Below, piece after piece: positions 1 through 11,697 of a stretch of 60,000 nucleotides of DNA. The notes beneath the pieces are model-generated. The model was not told the DNA's origin and did not search any database. It saw only the letters and a list, made by a program, of their open reading frames with translations. Where the stretch lies: assembly GCF_026151205.1 (NCBI RefSeq), contig NC_087074.1, positions 436,001 through 496,000 on the forward strand. The letters run 5' to 3'. Numbering within the stretch: position 1 is the first letter of the stretch; the number at the start of each line of letters is the position of its first letter. The DNA is from Bolinopsis microptera (Eukaryota; Ctenophora; Tentaculata; Lobata; Bolinopsidae). The position numbers were made by a program, and so were the translations under genes.

Positions 1-964
1 CCACAATATCACACTGTAAATTTTTCTGAGATTACTCTAAATGTCCTATACTTACAGATAGCGTAAATTATGGATGCTCATCAAAGTGAATTTGTCACTT
101 ATTTTTGTAATTTGTTCAAAAATATGGCAAAAAACGGCAAAAAAATGTAATTTTACACCAAAAATCAGGTTAAATCAATATATGAGGTCAAAAATCCTTC
201 TAATCATCTTGAAAACCCCTTTAAACGATTTCTCATGCAATTTTAGGTTGGATAGGGTAGTTTTAAATTGAAAATAGGCTGGTTGAAGAAAAATACTGAC
301 TTTTTGCAGAAAATCGGGCTCGCGGGCACACTGTGCAATGGACATCAAGACTACTGTCACAGCCTGGTGACCTAGAGCTAAATGAGCTACTGTTTCCTGT
401 GTAGACCTCCCAGATGCTGGACAGGCTAGGATGTTCCTCGCCTTGTGAGTAACTTCAAGATCAGGTGTTATGGATTTAATGAAATAAGGCCAGAGGGGGG
501 CGGGGGGGGGGGAAGGATCGAAATTTTCGACCTAAATTTTATTCTCTAAACAAATTCACATTCATTATTCAATTGGTGTCTTAATTATGGATATACTGGA
601 CCTGATAATGTGATGTAAGATGACGTGATAATACAGAATAACATGAAAGCCTTCATTCAATTAACCTCATTTTCACGATAGGAGCATATAAACTTCCAAA
701 ATTAGGGGATGGGCAGGTCAAATCATAGTCCTAACTTCAGGATATATATAGGCATTCAATAACTATGATATATTGACTTGAAATTGAATATTATCACAGG
801 GAAAATATAATGACAATTCTTGTTGACACTGAGCACTAAACTAATGACAGCTAAGTAAAGATTCAGTTCAAGCCATCTAAAGCGACTCATGAATATGTAC
901 ATTAGAGCTTATTTTTATGAAGTTTGGGTTTTATGAGAAAGTTATTATATGCTACTTATATGAA
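1..964. other. AT-rich DNA without a recognisable gene
   Basis: No open frame here resembles a known protein and no convincing splice-bounded exon was seen. A G-rich run lies at about 496-512. The rest is ordinary AT-rich intergenic or intronic sequence. Confidence 0.5.
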
Positions 965-1290
965 TGCTTTTTCAAAGAGATGCGTATTTATTCTCTTTTT
1001 AAACAAGACGATATCGGTTAATGTTCTCAATTGCTAAGGAAGCTGATTCCAAACAAAGGGTCCACAGTAACTAAAGCTTCTCTCAGTTTTACTATAATTT
1101 GAAACAGTAGGAACATTTAGGAGGAAATAGTCTTGTTCAGTCCGTAGTACACGTACAGGTTGACTCTTAATGTTGGTGCATTTGGTGATATAATTTGGAG
1201 CTACGTTGTTGACACATTTGAACACGGTTAGAGCAATCATATACTCTATTTGTTGTCTTATTGGAAGAAAATGGGCTTTTTTCAGGAATG
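965..1290 (-). pseudogene. Non-LTR retrotransposon reverse-transcriptase C-terminal fragment
   Basis: On the minus strand the translation reads through features typical of the region after the reverse-transcriptase domain of LINE pol proteins: a 'HFLPIRQQIEYMIALTVFKC' stretch, then 'NNVAPNYI', then 'RSFSYCGPFVWNQLP'. After one in-frame TAG at about 1034 it continues with 'QLRTLTDIVLFKKRINTHLF', which matches the usual 'WN-LP..LR....FK..L..HLF' ending of these families. The stop inside a conserved block and the absence of the upstream catalytic domain mean this is a dead, 5'-truncated copy. The family resembles the CR1/Jockey-like group, recalled by pattern only. No target-site duplication was found. 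Confidence 0.75.
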
Positions 1291-2744
1291 TAGTGACACT
1301 GTGAGCACAATGTTATGTTATGATTACCCTTGTCAGTTTTAGTTTACAATGATATTTCAATTCCTTGTTTCTGTTGTAAAAGAAAGCACACAAATGACCT
1401 TACTTGAATATTCCAGCTGACACTGTTCTTAACGTATATAATAATCAGTTCTGCTAGGATATAATTTTAGACGGCCCCAACGTTAATGTGGCTCTTGCTA
1501 TGTGTTGGTTCAGCCGAATTAATTATTATATATTCAAGTTTATTTTTCTCGTTAGTTGTCATCCGGCCAAACATTAAGCAACTTATATTGCAGTACCATT
1601 TATCATTTAGTATATCAAAATATGTCATTGTAATTTTGCATGGCTGAAATGTAACGCTTGATTTATATATATAATGATTAATTGAATTTTCAAATAAAAA
1701 AAAACAACCAGATTAGTTTTCCTATTTTAAAAAATCATATAGTTAATCCATAGAGTTGTGTCAAATGATATTGAATCTCCGAAAAAGAGTGACAGAGGTT
1801 AAGCTCGTTAGGTTTTGCTCATTAAATGTTTAGGCAGTAATTTTTGATTAATTGTTCTAATTCTCGTTGCAGTGCCCTCGAATCATTGATAAACAACGTA
1901 AACTCAATTTACATAAACCAATATTTTCTGGTGTTACTATATCCGCCGAAATTCCCTTTCCTCAGGAACGAAAAATCTATTATACCATAAATTAAGTCAA
2001 ACAATTGCCTAAAATTGTTGTAAACTAAATTTCATGGGAGGACTTATTTTAAAGGAGACTAAAATTTCAGCAGAGCATATACATGATATATGATTTAACG
2101 AATTTAAGTATCGTTAAATTTATACAAGTCGCTACTGCGTGTTATAGGTAAATGTATGTGATGCTATGTAATTGATGTATGTAATGTTGACTCGTCTTTA
2201 AATAATTTCCCAGATCGAAAATATTTTAGTCAAAAAAGCTAGCTGAATAAATTTAAAAAAATTAAATGATATGGAAAAATGGTCTTAAAAATACGACTGA
2301 TATTGTTGTTGACTTGAAATTAACAAAATTTGTGACTTATATTATGGTAACCATAATATTTATGGGAACCAAAGTTATTGTGAACCAAATTTTTTCAGGC
2401 ATGGTGGGCTGAACATGGAGCTACCGAAAGCTGCGAATCATTTAGAAATAAACTCAAATGCAGCAGACAGACAGAAGCATTAGTTTGAGTTAAGTTGTAA
2501 AGCTTCTTTAAACTTTTTCATCACAAAGAGAAATTTGTGTTAAATAGTAGTGGTAAATTTAAAGGGCGTGTTGGTAGACCTAATACAAACTTATATCAAA
2601 TATGCTTGTTGATGACCTTTTTTTATCTCAACTCTTATTTTACTTCGGACATTCCAACAGCCACATTGTTACACAAGTGTGTAACCAGCCAATTACAGGA
2701 AGCCGAAGGATTCAATTATACATTAGGCCAGTGACGGTTAAGGT
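1291..2744. other. AT-rich DNA without a recognisable gene
   Basis: AT-rich non-coding DNA between a LINE relic and a SINE. Short open frames at 2537-2900 run into the SINE and show no family features. Confidence 0.5.
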
Positions 2745-2985
2745 AGTGTGTACCATACTTTCTTCGCCCGAGACTTTGCTGCAATGGGCAGCTCCTCATT
2801 TAACCCTCACACCCGATTTCTCGAGTATTTGGCTGAGTGGACCGGGGGGCTGCATAGACCACTCAGGATCCTTAGCTGAGCGTCGACGACGCTCACCCCA
2901 CGGCTAGTGACAGAGTCGGGAATCGAACCTGGTACCTCAAGCAATACCAGGCCCGGATTAACCAACTGAGCCACTAAGCCGTTAA
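2745..2985 (-). mobile_element. tRNA-derived SINE
   Basis: Read on the minus strand, the right end (about 2985 down to 2910) has a tRNA-like head with an A-box-like segment 'TGGCTCAGTTGG' and a B box 'GGTTCGATTCC', the internal RNA polymerase III promoter of tRNA-derived SINEs. Downstream is a non-tRNA body containing 'AGCTAAGGATCC', 'CACTCAGCC' and 'GAGGGTTAAATGAGGAG'. The same body motifs recur in the same order in the SINE at 58939-59105, so the two belong to one family with different tRNA heads or strong divergence. The head is too diverged to be a functional tRNA gene. The 3' boundary is approximate and no clear target-site duplication was seen. Confidence 0.75.
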
Positions 2986-3196
2986 ATACCTTAAATATAG
3001 AAACTTAGAACTTAGAAATTTGAGTGATTTAAATGAAATAAGGGATATTGCTAGCTGTAGGAAGTGTTGGAAACTGTTGTACTAGGCACAGATTACGTAG
3101 TTAAGATGTTTTCTTAATGGAGTTCTATTAACTATGTATGATCCTGTTTTATAATAAGATTATTTGTATAGAGTCGTATATAATGTTTCTTCTTAG

Positions 3197-3284
3197 ACTG
3201 CCAGAGAGCACAGAAGATGGCTACTAGACAGCTAAAATCGATACTTTACGAGCCACCAGGGGATGCCTTTTTTCGATGGATAAA
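3197..3284 (+). CDS. Candidate first coding exon, unknown gene
   Basis: The segment is bounded by a T-rich acceptor (TTTCTTCTTAG ending at 3196) and a consensus donor (AAA|GTAAGT at 3285). It holds an ATG at 3217 followed by 'MATRQLKSILYEPPGDAFFR' and two more codons, ending in phase 2. It could be the first coding exon of the plus-strand gene whose last exon is at 11551, but no intermediate exon with matching phase was found. The family is not recognised and the call rests on splice signals alone. Confidence 0.25.
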
Positions 3285-3459
3285 GTAAGTGCACCGACTT
3301 TTGACGCTTAAAAAAGTAAAAAGGACTTTTCACAGAGATATTTTGGTACCATCTTATGATGGCCTCTCATATGTATCTTTCGCCTTTCGGATCAATTTAT
3401 TCCGGTCAACAAAGTTTCCTACTCCAGGCCATTAAATTGCTCCGTCAAAAACGCTATTA

Positions 3460-4722
3460 CGGGTATTTGCCTCACAGAATGGCCAAAAAAAGGAAGGTCT
3501 CTCAAAATCACAAAACACACTTTATTCCAGTTTTTATCTCATAAGAAGCTAAGTTGACACTCATATTTTTCTTCCCGGGGGTTGATTTAATCTCATAACC
3601 ATTTTTTCTTTGAGAAAAATTGGCCGGAAAATCTTCCTCCAAAAAAACATGCCTCACAGAATGGCCAAATCTGAATTTCTATAATTTTTTGATGGAGATA
3701 CTTTTTAAATTTCTATCACCAAACGTTGTTAGAAAACCTATTAAGGAATGGGGTAATAACCTAAAACTCACGAAAAAACTGAGCTGTGAAAAATTATTTC
3801 ACAAAAAAGAAAAAATGCCTGACAAAATGGCCAAAAAAAAAAGAAAACGAGAAAATTTTATTTTTCTAAAACCTTTGGCTCTTGTTTCAGGCATGCTGCT
3901 GGTATTAATATGCCTTGTTAACACCCCCATATAGGTTAAATTTCTTAGAACTGAATAAAAAGGGCATAATTTCCTACACCAAAAATGGCCATTTTGTGTG
4001 GCGTTGTTCATATTCCCTGATTTCATGATTTATAACCTTCATTCGGCTGTAAAAACACTCCATCTGGGGTGTTATTGTATGATAAATAGCTTGTGAATAC
4101 TTTAGACTTATTGTTTCATTGAATAAAAGGAGTTTTAAATTTTGGCCATTTTGTGAGGCATATTTTGGCCATTTTGTGAGGCGTATAGCCATTTTAGCAT
4201 TTTGTTTCTTCCTATATTGAACAATGTTCGTTTTGTTTGATGAATACTATTCTTTAAACATCTTCTGTCATACTGGTGCCAGAAGTTCTCACCAAAATGC
4301 AAACTTAGTTCAAAAATTTGAAAACAAATTTTGTGAGGCATATTTTGGCCATTTTGTGAGGCGTGTAGCCATTTTAGCATTTTTTTTCTTCCTATATTGA
4401 ACAATGTTCGTTTTGTTTGATGAATTCTATTCTTTGAACATCTTCTGTCATACTGGTGCCAGAAGTTCTCACCAAAATGTAAACTTAGTTCAAAAATTTG
4501 AAAACAAATTTTTCAGTGCTCAAAATTTCTACATAAACAGTCATATTTATGCCAGAAAATGTGGTCCTAGTTAATGATTTCACCACAGGAAGTGTTGCCA
4601 GAAGACTTTTGTTTCATATGGTATCCACAAAACCTACCAGTCTTATATAAAAAATTAGTTACAAAAACATTTACAAATTTGGCCATTCTGTGAGGCTAGC
4701 CATTCTGTGAGGCATTTACCCG
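3460..4722. mobile_element. Non-autonomous DNA transposon with terminal and subterminal inverted repeats, TA-flanked
   Basis: The left end starts 'CGGGTATTTGCCTCACAGAA' and the right end is its near-perfect inverse (4697-4722, reading 'CGGGTAAATGCCTCACAGAA' on the minus strand). Both ends are directly flanked by TA (3458-3459 and 4723-4724), as expected for a Tc1/mariner-type TA target duplication. The motif 'GCCTCACAGAATGGCC' recurs inside: forward near 3653 and, as GCCTGACAAAATGGCC, near 3815; inverted near 4142, 4166, 4346 and twice at 4680-4715. No transposase-like frame exists inside, so the element would depend on an enzyme supplied elsewhere. Superfamily assignment is inferred from the TA flank only. 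Confidence 0.7.
4152..4511. repeat. Two tandem 180-bp copies inside the inverted-repeat element
   Basis: The segment starting 'TGTGAGGCATATTTTGGCC' at 4152 is repeated from 4332 with only a few substitutions (for example GTATAGCC versus GTGTAGCC). Each copy begins with the inverted form of the element's subterminal motif, so the duplication probably arose between two subterminal repeats. Confidence 0.85.
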
Positions 4723-4724
4723 TA

Positions 4725-6280
4725 TACCGGAGTTTTATTATAGTCCGGAGTTGGACGTTTTTCTGTACGCTTAGCTTGTCAATCTATAGTGTAGTTACCG
4801 TATAATATAAATGCTGTGAACACATTTTTCACTTGCTCGTTGACGAGGGTCACGTGATGGTAGGCGAATTTGTCAAGTTTATACGACTATTGTAATTGTA
4901 CAATAAAATTTTTATATTTTTGTATCCTTGTATCCGTGACCTCTGACAGGACACCGGTCATCTCGCCCAATTTTCCCGGGAGAATCAGATCTCATGTCAA
5001 CTAGCGCGTGATCATCCCGGCCTGGGTGGTCCACTTGTAATGTTGTCAAACGGGAACCTCGGCCTCGCACATCTGGTAGTGAAGTACTGATTACAGCTGC
5101 AGGTCCTCCAAATTCACGAAGTCCAACAAGTCCTTGTATGAGCCATCAGTGTAAATCACGGTACTTTTCTAATCATAATCGCTTAGCTTGGCATCATTCA
5201 ATGGACATTTGTTGTTCAAAAGAAGAAAAGTCAAAAATGAGAGTGAACGGTGACTGCTTATTGCATAAGCTCTTAAATCTGCTAACCGTACATAGCTCAC
5301 GCAGCTGTCTACAGTTGCTGGGCTCGTTCCGGGTCAGAAATTTAAAGTTTACTGCGGCGTGGGGCTACATCGTCGTTCTGCTGTCGTGTACATTTAAGAA
5401 TGTGGTGTGGAAAGAGTTCTGACTTTTCCTGGAGTAAAGATATATGTCGGCCGTCTTTGTCACGGAGAAGTCTTTAAAGCTTTAAAGCTCTGAGCTTGAC
5501 CTATTAAAAGACAAAAGATACATTTGCACGTCACGAGTAATGTGACCTACTGAAAAAAAATCGGGCAATTTGAAAATTTAGTCAAGTTCACACATGCACA
5601 ATCAACCCCTCATTGGTGTGATCCTCTGATCCGGGAAATCGAGATGTCCTGAGGACATTGTCCTCTCACAAACAACAGTTATTAGTAACAAGCATAACAC
5701 GATTTTCCAATCTATTAACGAAGTTTGAGCATTTAGGGTCAAAGCAGAGACTTGGGTCGATGTGAATCGGCTTAAAAATAACAAATTTGGGGTATCTTTA
5801 TTTTACATCTTGGTCGAGACCTGTCACCAGCAATATGATTTCATGTTGCCTTATTCAGGCGGGCGAAACTCACGTTACATGCGATCTGATCATCTGACTC
5901 TCACGATCGAGATCGGTAGCTTTAACTCACCAGCTCCAACACGGTTTTTTAGACTTTTTTCGGTTTTTCGAGCTGCCCTTCTCCCCTGAGGCCACGATGA
6001 AAAACATACAATATATTATATCTTTATTCTTTATATGTTACATGCATTCCCCTGCAGTAGTGAAAAGTAAATTGTTTGTTTTATTTCAGTGTCGACAGCT
6101 CAAACTATGGTGGTATCTTATCGCTACAATGCTGCTAACTAGACTCTTGGATGAAGTTAAGTTGTTTTAGTCAGATGATCTACTTTTTGGCGTTTCCTAC
6201 TGCCCTAGTTATAGTAGTTCAAGGTTTAACTGTAAATATAGTGTTAAGTAAGTTTCAATACTTCCCTGCCACCTTTTCAG
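4725..6280. other. No recognisable gene
   Basis: Open frames up to 94 codons occur (5138-5422) but have no family features or supporting splice pattern. Acceptor-like TTTATTTCAG precedes 6090, but the following frame closes quickly. Confidence 0.4.
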
Positions 6281-6356
6281 ACATTGCAGAGATGTGTGAC
6301 CGCACAATTCTCAAACCGAAGAATCAAAAGGAGTTATTGATTTATCGGTATATAAA
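6281..6356 (+). CDS. Candidate short internal exon, unknown gene
   Basis: A good acceptor (CTTCCCTGCCACCTTTTCAG ending at 6280) precedes an open segment reading 'IAEMCDRTILKPKNQKELLI' and a few more residues, ending at a donor-like AAA|GTATGT at 6357 (or CG|GTATAT at 6348). The phase needed on entry (one nucleotide carried in) does not fit the candidate exon at 3197-3284. The protein family is not recognised and this could be chance. Confidence 0.2.
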
Positions 6357-6665
6357 GTATGTATGCTTTATCAAACAAAGCCACTAGGTAAGCAAATTCA
6401 AATATTTTGACAGTTCATACTGCGGTTATACATTGCAGCCAATGCGCAGCAAACAAGAGCTTGCCACGAGCTTGCCACTGCTATAAGCATTCGTATTCGT
6501 AGCTTGTTTGAATCTCAAATTTATTCGAATTATCATAAGTAGCCGGAAGCCCGTCCTGCGGACGGAGTTCTTCAGCACAAAATCGATTCTCAAACATTTT
6601 AAATCTACCCTTTCTCATTTCTACTTCTTTTCCTTTCACAATTTTCATGTTTTTTAAAAACTTCT

Positions 6666-6947
6666 ATAAATTCTGATATTTTTATGGAAGGGAGACGGGG
6701 TAGACCATGTTTAAACTTATTAGATGTTATTAGAAAAGACTTGACTAGTAGAAATCTTGATATTAGACTTAAGAATTTGACTGATTTCGAAGACCTTAGA
6801 TTTTTGGCTTTAGATAGGGAGGAATGGAAGAAGTTAGAAGATGGTTGATGTTTTTGTTTTCTTTTTTATGCGTTTTAATATCTATAAGGTGCCTAGGATG
6901 CTCTTTTAAAGAGATATTTCGTACTTTGAAAGATTTACTACTACTAC
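6666..6947 (+). mobile_element. 5'-truncated non-LTR retrotransposon 3' end with 13-bp target-site duplication
   Basis: A 54-codon open frame at 6684-6848 is the extreme C-terminus of a reverse-transcriptase ORF: 'MEGRRGRPCLNLL', then a run ending 'LALDREEWKKLEDG' and stop. The 'GRP...LD..KDL...A.DR..W' layout is the usual ending of many invertebrate non-LTR pol proteins. About 100 bp of 3' UTR follows and ends in a short TACTACTACT tail. The insert is flanked by the direct repeat TTTAAAAACTTCT (6653-6665 and 6948-6960), a 13-bp duplication typical of target-primed reverse transcription. A nearly identical copy sits in opposite orientation at 16403-16727. Confidence 0.85.
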
Positions 6948-6960
6948 TTTAAAAACTTCT

Positions 6961-7753
6961 TACCCCTATCCATATCACCTATGATTCATGCATTTCTAGC
7001 TTCTCGGACAGTGCTGTCTTTTCCCTCATTGGCAAATCCTGAAAGTTTTATGAAAAATATAGATCAGAGTTATGTTTGTTCTTGATGCACGTCTGCATTT
7101 CAGGTATTCGTGACACAGTTTACGTGTGATGACGTGGGCATCTCTCAACACACTTTGCAGCATGAGCGACGGTGCCCTGGCGGGATATCTGGAAATGTAG
7201 CCTTGAGCTCAGTTTATTTTTCTCCGTCACCTCACCCGGGGGAGGGGGGGGGGAGCCAATGACTTTGGGTACTTTGGGGACAAGTGCAGAATTTCGCCAG
7301 CAATTTAACCTCAAGTCTCCAAGATTTATAGCCCCCATTGGTACCCAAAAGTCTCCTTTAGAAGTCATTTAATAAAAGATAATATCAAAACTACATAAAA
7401 CTCGCCAAAACTTTGGGTACTTATGGGGACAAATGGAAAATTTCACCAGCGATTTGACCTTCAGTCCCTATGATTTTCGTCCCCATTGGTGCTCAAAAGT
7501 CTCCATCAGTAGTCATTGCCCCCCCCCCCCCTCATCCTGTGTCGGCTGTATGCAATTCTGATTGTACCACGGTTAAAAAATGCCAGTTAAATGTACCAAC
7601 TCTCGTTTTATTTATTGTACCGACTCTCGCTCTTCGACCACGCTTTTCGTCTACTTGGCGTAGGGCGCGGTAAGATTTCATGTAATCACGCACTCACGTA
7701 TCGCGCGCGATGTAGAAATAAGTGCACATGGTCTTGTGGGTTCAAATGACCCC
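6961..7753. other. No recognisable gene
   Basis: Contains two diverged versions of a short segment ('CTTTGGGTACTT..GGGGACAA' with 'CCCCATTGGT...AAAAGTCTCC' at about 7262-7365 and 7411-7510), so an old local duplication, plus a C run at 7520-7530. No exon is supported. Confidence 0.45.
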
Positions 7754-7970
7754 CGTAATCCATGTGGTGGGGCAGGAGGGTCAAGCACTGTTTTTTCTGA
7801 AATGAACCTCCTGATCCATGTGGTGGGGCAGGAGGGTCAAGCACTGTTTTTTCTGAAATGAACCTCCTGATCCATGTGGTGGGGCAGGAGGGTCAAGCAC
7901 TGTTTCTGAAATGAACCTCCTGATCCATGCGGTGGGGCAGGAGGGTCAAGCAATGTTCTTTTCAGGTTGA
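7754..7970. repeat. Four-copy ~56-bp minisatellite
   Basis: A unit containing 'CCATGTGGTGGGGCAGGAGG' followed by GTCAAGCACTG and a T-rich stretch recurs with spacings of about 56, 56 and 53 bp. The last unit ends in TTCTTTTCAGGTTGACCCTCCTG; GTTGACCCTCCTG is the inverse of the unit's CAGGAGGGTCAA core, so the array end can fold back. Confidence 0.9.
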
Positions 7971-7985
7971 CCCTCCTGCGCCATT

Positions 7986-10284
7986 ATAGTTACATTACAT
8001 ATCCTGAGGTGGGTACTGGGTAGTTACATTACATATCCTGAGGTGGGTACTGGGTAGTTACATTACATATCCTGAGGTGGGTACTGGGTAGTTACATTAC
8101 ATATCCTGAGGTGGGTACTGGGTAGTTACATTACATATCCTGAGGTGGGTACTGGGTAGTTACATTACATATCCTGAGGTGGGTACTGGGTAGTTACATT
8201 ACATATCCTGAGGTGGGTACTGGGTAGTTACATTACATATCCTGAGGTGGGTACTGGGTAGTTACATTACATATCCTGAGGTGGGTACTGGGTAGTTACA
8301 TTACATATCCTGAGGTGGGTACTGGGTAGTTACATTACATATCCTGAGGTGGGTACTGGGTAGTTACATTACATATCCTGAGGTGGGTACTGGGTAGTTA
8401 CATTACATATCCTGAGGTGGGTACTGGGTAGTTACATTACATATCCTGAGGTGGGTACTGGGTAGTTACATTACATATCCTGAGGTGGGTACTGGGTAGT
8501 TACATTACATATCCTGAGGTGGGTACTGGGTAGTTACATTACATATCCTGAGGTGGGTACTGGGTAGTTACATTACATATCCTGAGGTGGGTACTGGGTA
8601 GTTACATTACATATCCTGAGGTGGGTACTGGGTAGTTACATTACATATCCTGAGGTGGGTACTGGGTAGTTACATTACATATCCTGAGGTGGGTACTGGG
8701 TAGTTACATTACATATCCTGAGGTGGGTACTGGGTAGTTACATTACATATCCTGAGGTGGGTACTGGGTAGTTACATTACATATCCTGAGGTGGGTACTG
8801 GGTAGTTACATTACATATCCTGAGGTGGGTACTGGGTAGTTACATTACATATCCTGAGGTGGGTACTGGGTAGTTACATTACATATCCTGAGGTGGGTAC
8901 TGGGTAGTTACATTACATATCCTGAGGTGGGTACTGGGTAGTTACATTACATATCCTGAGGTGGGTACTGGGTAGTTACATTACATATCCTGAGGTGGGT
9001 ACTGGGTAGTTACATTACATATCCTGAGGTGGGTACTGGGTAGTTACATTACATATCCTGAGGTGGGTACTGGGTAGTTACATTACATATCCTGAGGTGG
9101 GTACTGGGTAGTTACATTACATATCCTGAGGTGGGTACTGGGTAGTTACATTACATATCCTGAGGTGGGTACTGGGTAGTTACATTACATATCCTGAGGT
9201 GGGTACTGGGTAGTTACATTACATATCCTGAGGTGGGTACTGGGTAGTTACATTACATATCCTGAGGTGGGTACTGGGTAGTTACATTACATATCCTGAG
9301 GTGGGTACTGGGTAGTTACATTACATATCCTGAGGTGGGTACTGGGTAGTTACATTACATATCCTGAGGTGGGTACTGGGTAGTTACATTACATATCCTG
9401 AGGTGGGTACTGGGTAGTTACATTACATATCCTGAGGTAGGTACTGGGTAGTTACATTACATATCCTGAGGTGGGTACTGGGTAGTTACATTACATATCC
9501 TGAGGTGGGTACTGGGTAGTTACATTACATATCCTGAGGTGGGTACTGGGTAGTTACATTACATATCCTGAGGTGGGTACTGGGTAGTTACATTACATAT
9601 CCTGAGGTGGGTACTGGGTAGTTACATTACATATCCTGAGGTGGGTACTGGGTAGTTACATTACATATCCTGAGGTGGGTACTGGGTAGTTACATTACAT
9701 AACCTGAGGTGGGTACTGGGTAGTTACATTACATATCCTGAGGTGGGTATTGGGTAGTTACATTACATATCCTGAGGTGGGTACTGGGTAGTTACATTAC
9801 ATATCCTGAGGTGGGTACTGGGTAGTTACATTACATATCCTGAGGTGGGTACTGGGTAGTTACATTACATATCCTGAGGTGGGTACTGGGTAGTTACATT
9901 ACATATCCTGAGGTGGGTACTGGGTAGTTACATTACATATCCTGAGGTGGGTACTGGGTAGTTACATTACATATCCTGAGGTGGGTACTGGGTAGTTACA
10001 TTACATATCCTGAGGTGGGTACTGGGTAGTTACATTACATATCCTGAGGTGGGTACTGGGTAGTTACATTACATATCCTGAGGTGGGTACTGGGTAGTTA
10101 CATTACATATCCTGAGGTGGGTACTGGGTAGTTACATTACATATCCTGAGGTGGGTACTGGGTAGTTACATTACATATCCTGAGGTGGGTACTGGGTAGT
10201 TACATTACATATCCTGAGGTGGGTACTGGGTAGTTACATTACATATCCTGAGGTGGGTACTGGGTAGTTACATTACATATCCTG
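7986..10284. repeat. 34-bp minisatellite, about 67 copies, nearly homogeneous
   Basis: The unit is 34 bp ('TAGTTACATTACATATCCTG' plus AGGTGGGTACTGGG). Only a handful of single-base variants were seen across about 2.3 kb (for example near 9439, 9702 and 9749), so the array is young or actively homogenised. Its last unit runs directly into the 53-bp array through the shared core TTACATTACATATCCTG, which resembles the TTACATTTCAGATCCTG acceptor of the exon at 11551. It lies in the presumed last intron of the COMMD-like gene. Confidence 0.97.
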
Positions 10285-11602
10285 GTTAACTTGAAGCTAG
10301 AAGGTGATGATGACGTATTGTTAAATTTCAGATCCTGGTTAACTTGAAGCTAGAGGGTGATGATGACGTATTGTTACATTTCAGATCCTGGTTAACTTGA
10401 AGCTAGAAGGTGATGATGACGTATTGTTACATTTCAGATCCTGGTTAACTTGAAGCTAGAGTGTGATGATGACGTATTGTTACATTTCAGATCCTGGTTA
10501 ACTTGAAGCTAGAGTGTGATGATGACGTATTGTTAAATTTCAGATCCTGGTTAACTTGAAGCTAGAGTGTGATGATGACGTATTGTTAAATTTCAGATCC
10601 TGGTTAACTTGAAGCTAGAGTGTGATGATGACGTATTGTTAAATTTCAGATCCTGGTTAACTTGAAGCTAGAGGGTGATGATGACGTACTGTTACATTTC
10701 AGATCCTGGTTAACTTGAAGCTAGAGGGTGATGATGACGTATTGTTACATTTCAGATCCTGGTTAACTTGAAGCTAGAGGGTGATGATGACGTATTGTTA
10801 CATTTCAGATCCTGGTTAACTTGAAGCTAGAGGGTGATGATGACATATTGTTACATTACAGATCCTGGTTAACTTGAAGCTAGAGGGTGATGATGACGTA
10901 TTGTTAAATTTCAGATCCTGGTTAACTTGAAGCTAGAGGGTGATGATGACATATTGTTAAATTTCAGATCCTGGTTAACTTGAAGCTAGAGTGTGATGAT
11001 GACGTATTGTTACATTTCAGATCCTGGTTAACTTGAAGCTAGAGGGTGATGATGACGTATTGTTACATTTCAGATCCTGGTTAACTTGAAGCTAGAAGGT
11101 GATGATGACGTATTGTTACATTTCAGATCCTGGTTAACTTGAAGCTAGAAGGTGATGATGACGTATTGTTACATTTCAGATCCTGGTTAACTTGAAGCTG
11201 GAAGGTGATGATGACGTATTGTTACATTTCAGATCCTGGTTAACTTGAAGCTAGAGGGTGATGATGACGTATTGTTACATTTCAGATCCTGGTTAACTTG
11301 AAGCTAGAAGGTGATGATGACATACTGTTACATTTCAGATCCTAGTTAACTTGAAGCTAGAGGGTGATGATGACGTATTGTTACATTTCAGATCCTGGTT
11401 AACTTGAAGCTAGAGTGTGATGATGACATACTGTTACATTTCAGATCCTAGTTAACTTGAAGCTAGAGGGTGATGATGACATATTGTTAAATTTCAGATC
11501 CTGGTTAACTTGAAGCTAGAGTGTGATGATGACATACTGTTACATTTCAGATCCTAGTTAACTTGAAGCTAGAGGGTGATGATGACGTATTGTTACATTT
11601 AT
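10281..11602 (+). repeat. 53-bp minisatellite, about 25 copies, built from a splice acceptor plus the start of an exon
   Basis: Each unit holds TTACATTTCAG followed by 'ATCCTGGTTAACTTGAAGCT', AGAGGGTGATGATGACGTATTG. The last unit is the real 5' end of the terminal COMMD-like exon (11551 onward), so the array is a tandem duplication of the intron end plus the first 40-odd bases of coding sequence. The unit joint lies in TTACATTT, which occurs both before the acceptor and inside the exon, suggesting duplication through that short homology. Variants (AAGG/AGGG/GTGTG; GTATTG/ATACTG) are scattered among copies. Confidence 0.95.
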
Positions 11603-11697
11603 CACAACACGAGTTCCACTCTCTGCGACAATCCACTGCAAAGCTTTTGCACGACATGTGTCAATTAAGGGAGAAAAAGTTTATGAACGCCAGCTGA
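11551..11697 (+). CDS. COMMD-family protein, C-terminal exon (partial gene)
   Basis: After the acceptor TTACATTTCAG (ending 11550) an in-frame 48-residue segment runs to a TGA at 11695-11697. It reads ILVNLKLEGDDDVLLHLSQH, EFHSLRQSTAKLLHDMCQL, REKKFMNAS. The pattern of a beta-strand with acidic turn, then F-x2-LR and a helix with hydrophobic spacing and a basic tail, resembles the end of the COMM domain, best the COMMD5-type C-terminus as I recall it. COMMD proteins pair through this domain in the Commander complex, which acts in endosomal recycling. Upstream exons were not identified; the candidates at 3197 and 6281 are not phase-compatible. The whole 5' end of this exon has been copied about 25 times upstream. 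Confidence 0.5.
   Translation: MLVNLKLEGDDDVLLHLSQHEFHSLRQSTAKLLHDMCQLREKKFMNAS

Noticed and set aside
2910-2985. Functional tRNA gene
   Set aside because: A and B boxes are recognisable but the acceptor and anticodon arms do not pair well, and the head continues into a SINE body.
7986-11602. CRISPR-like regular arrays
   Set aside because: Units are directly tandem with no unique spacers, and the context is eukaryotic genes and retrotransposons.
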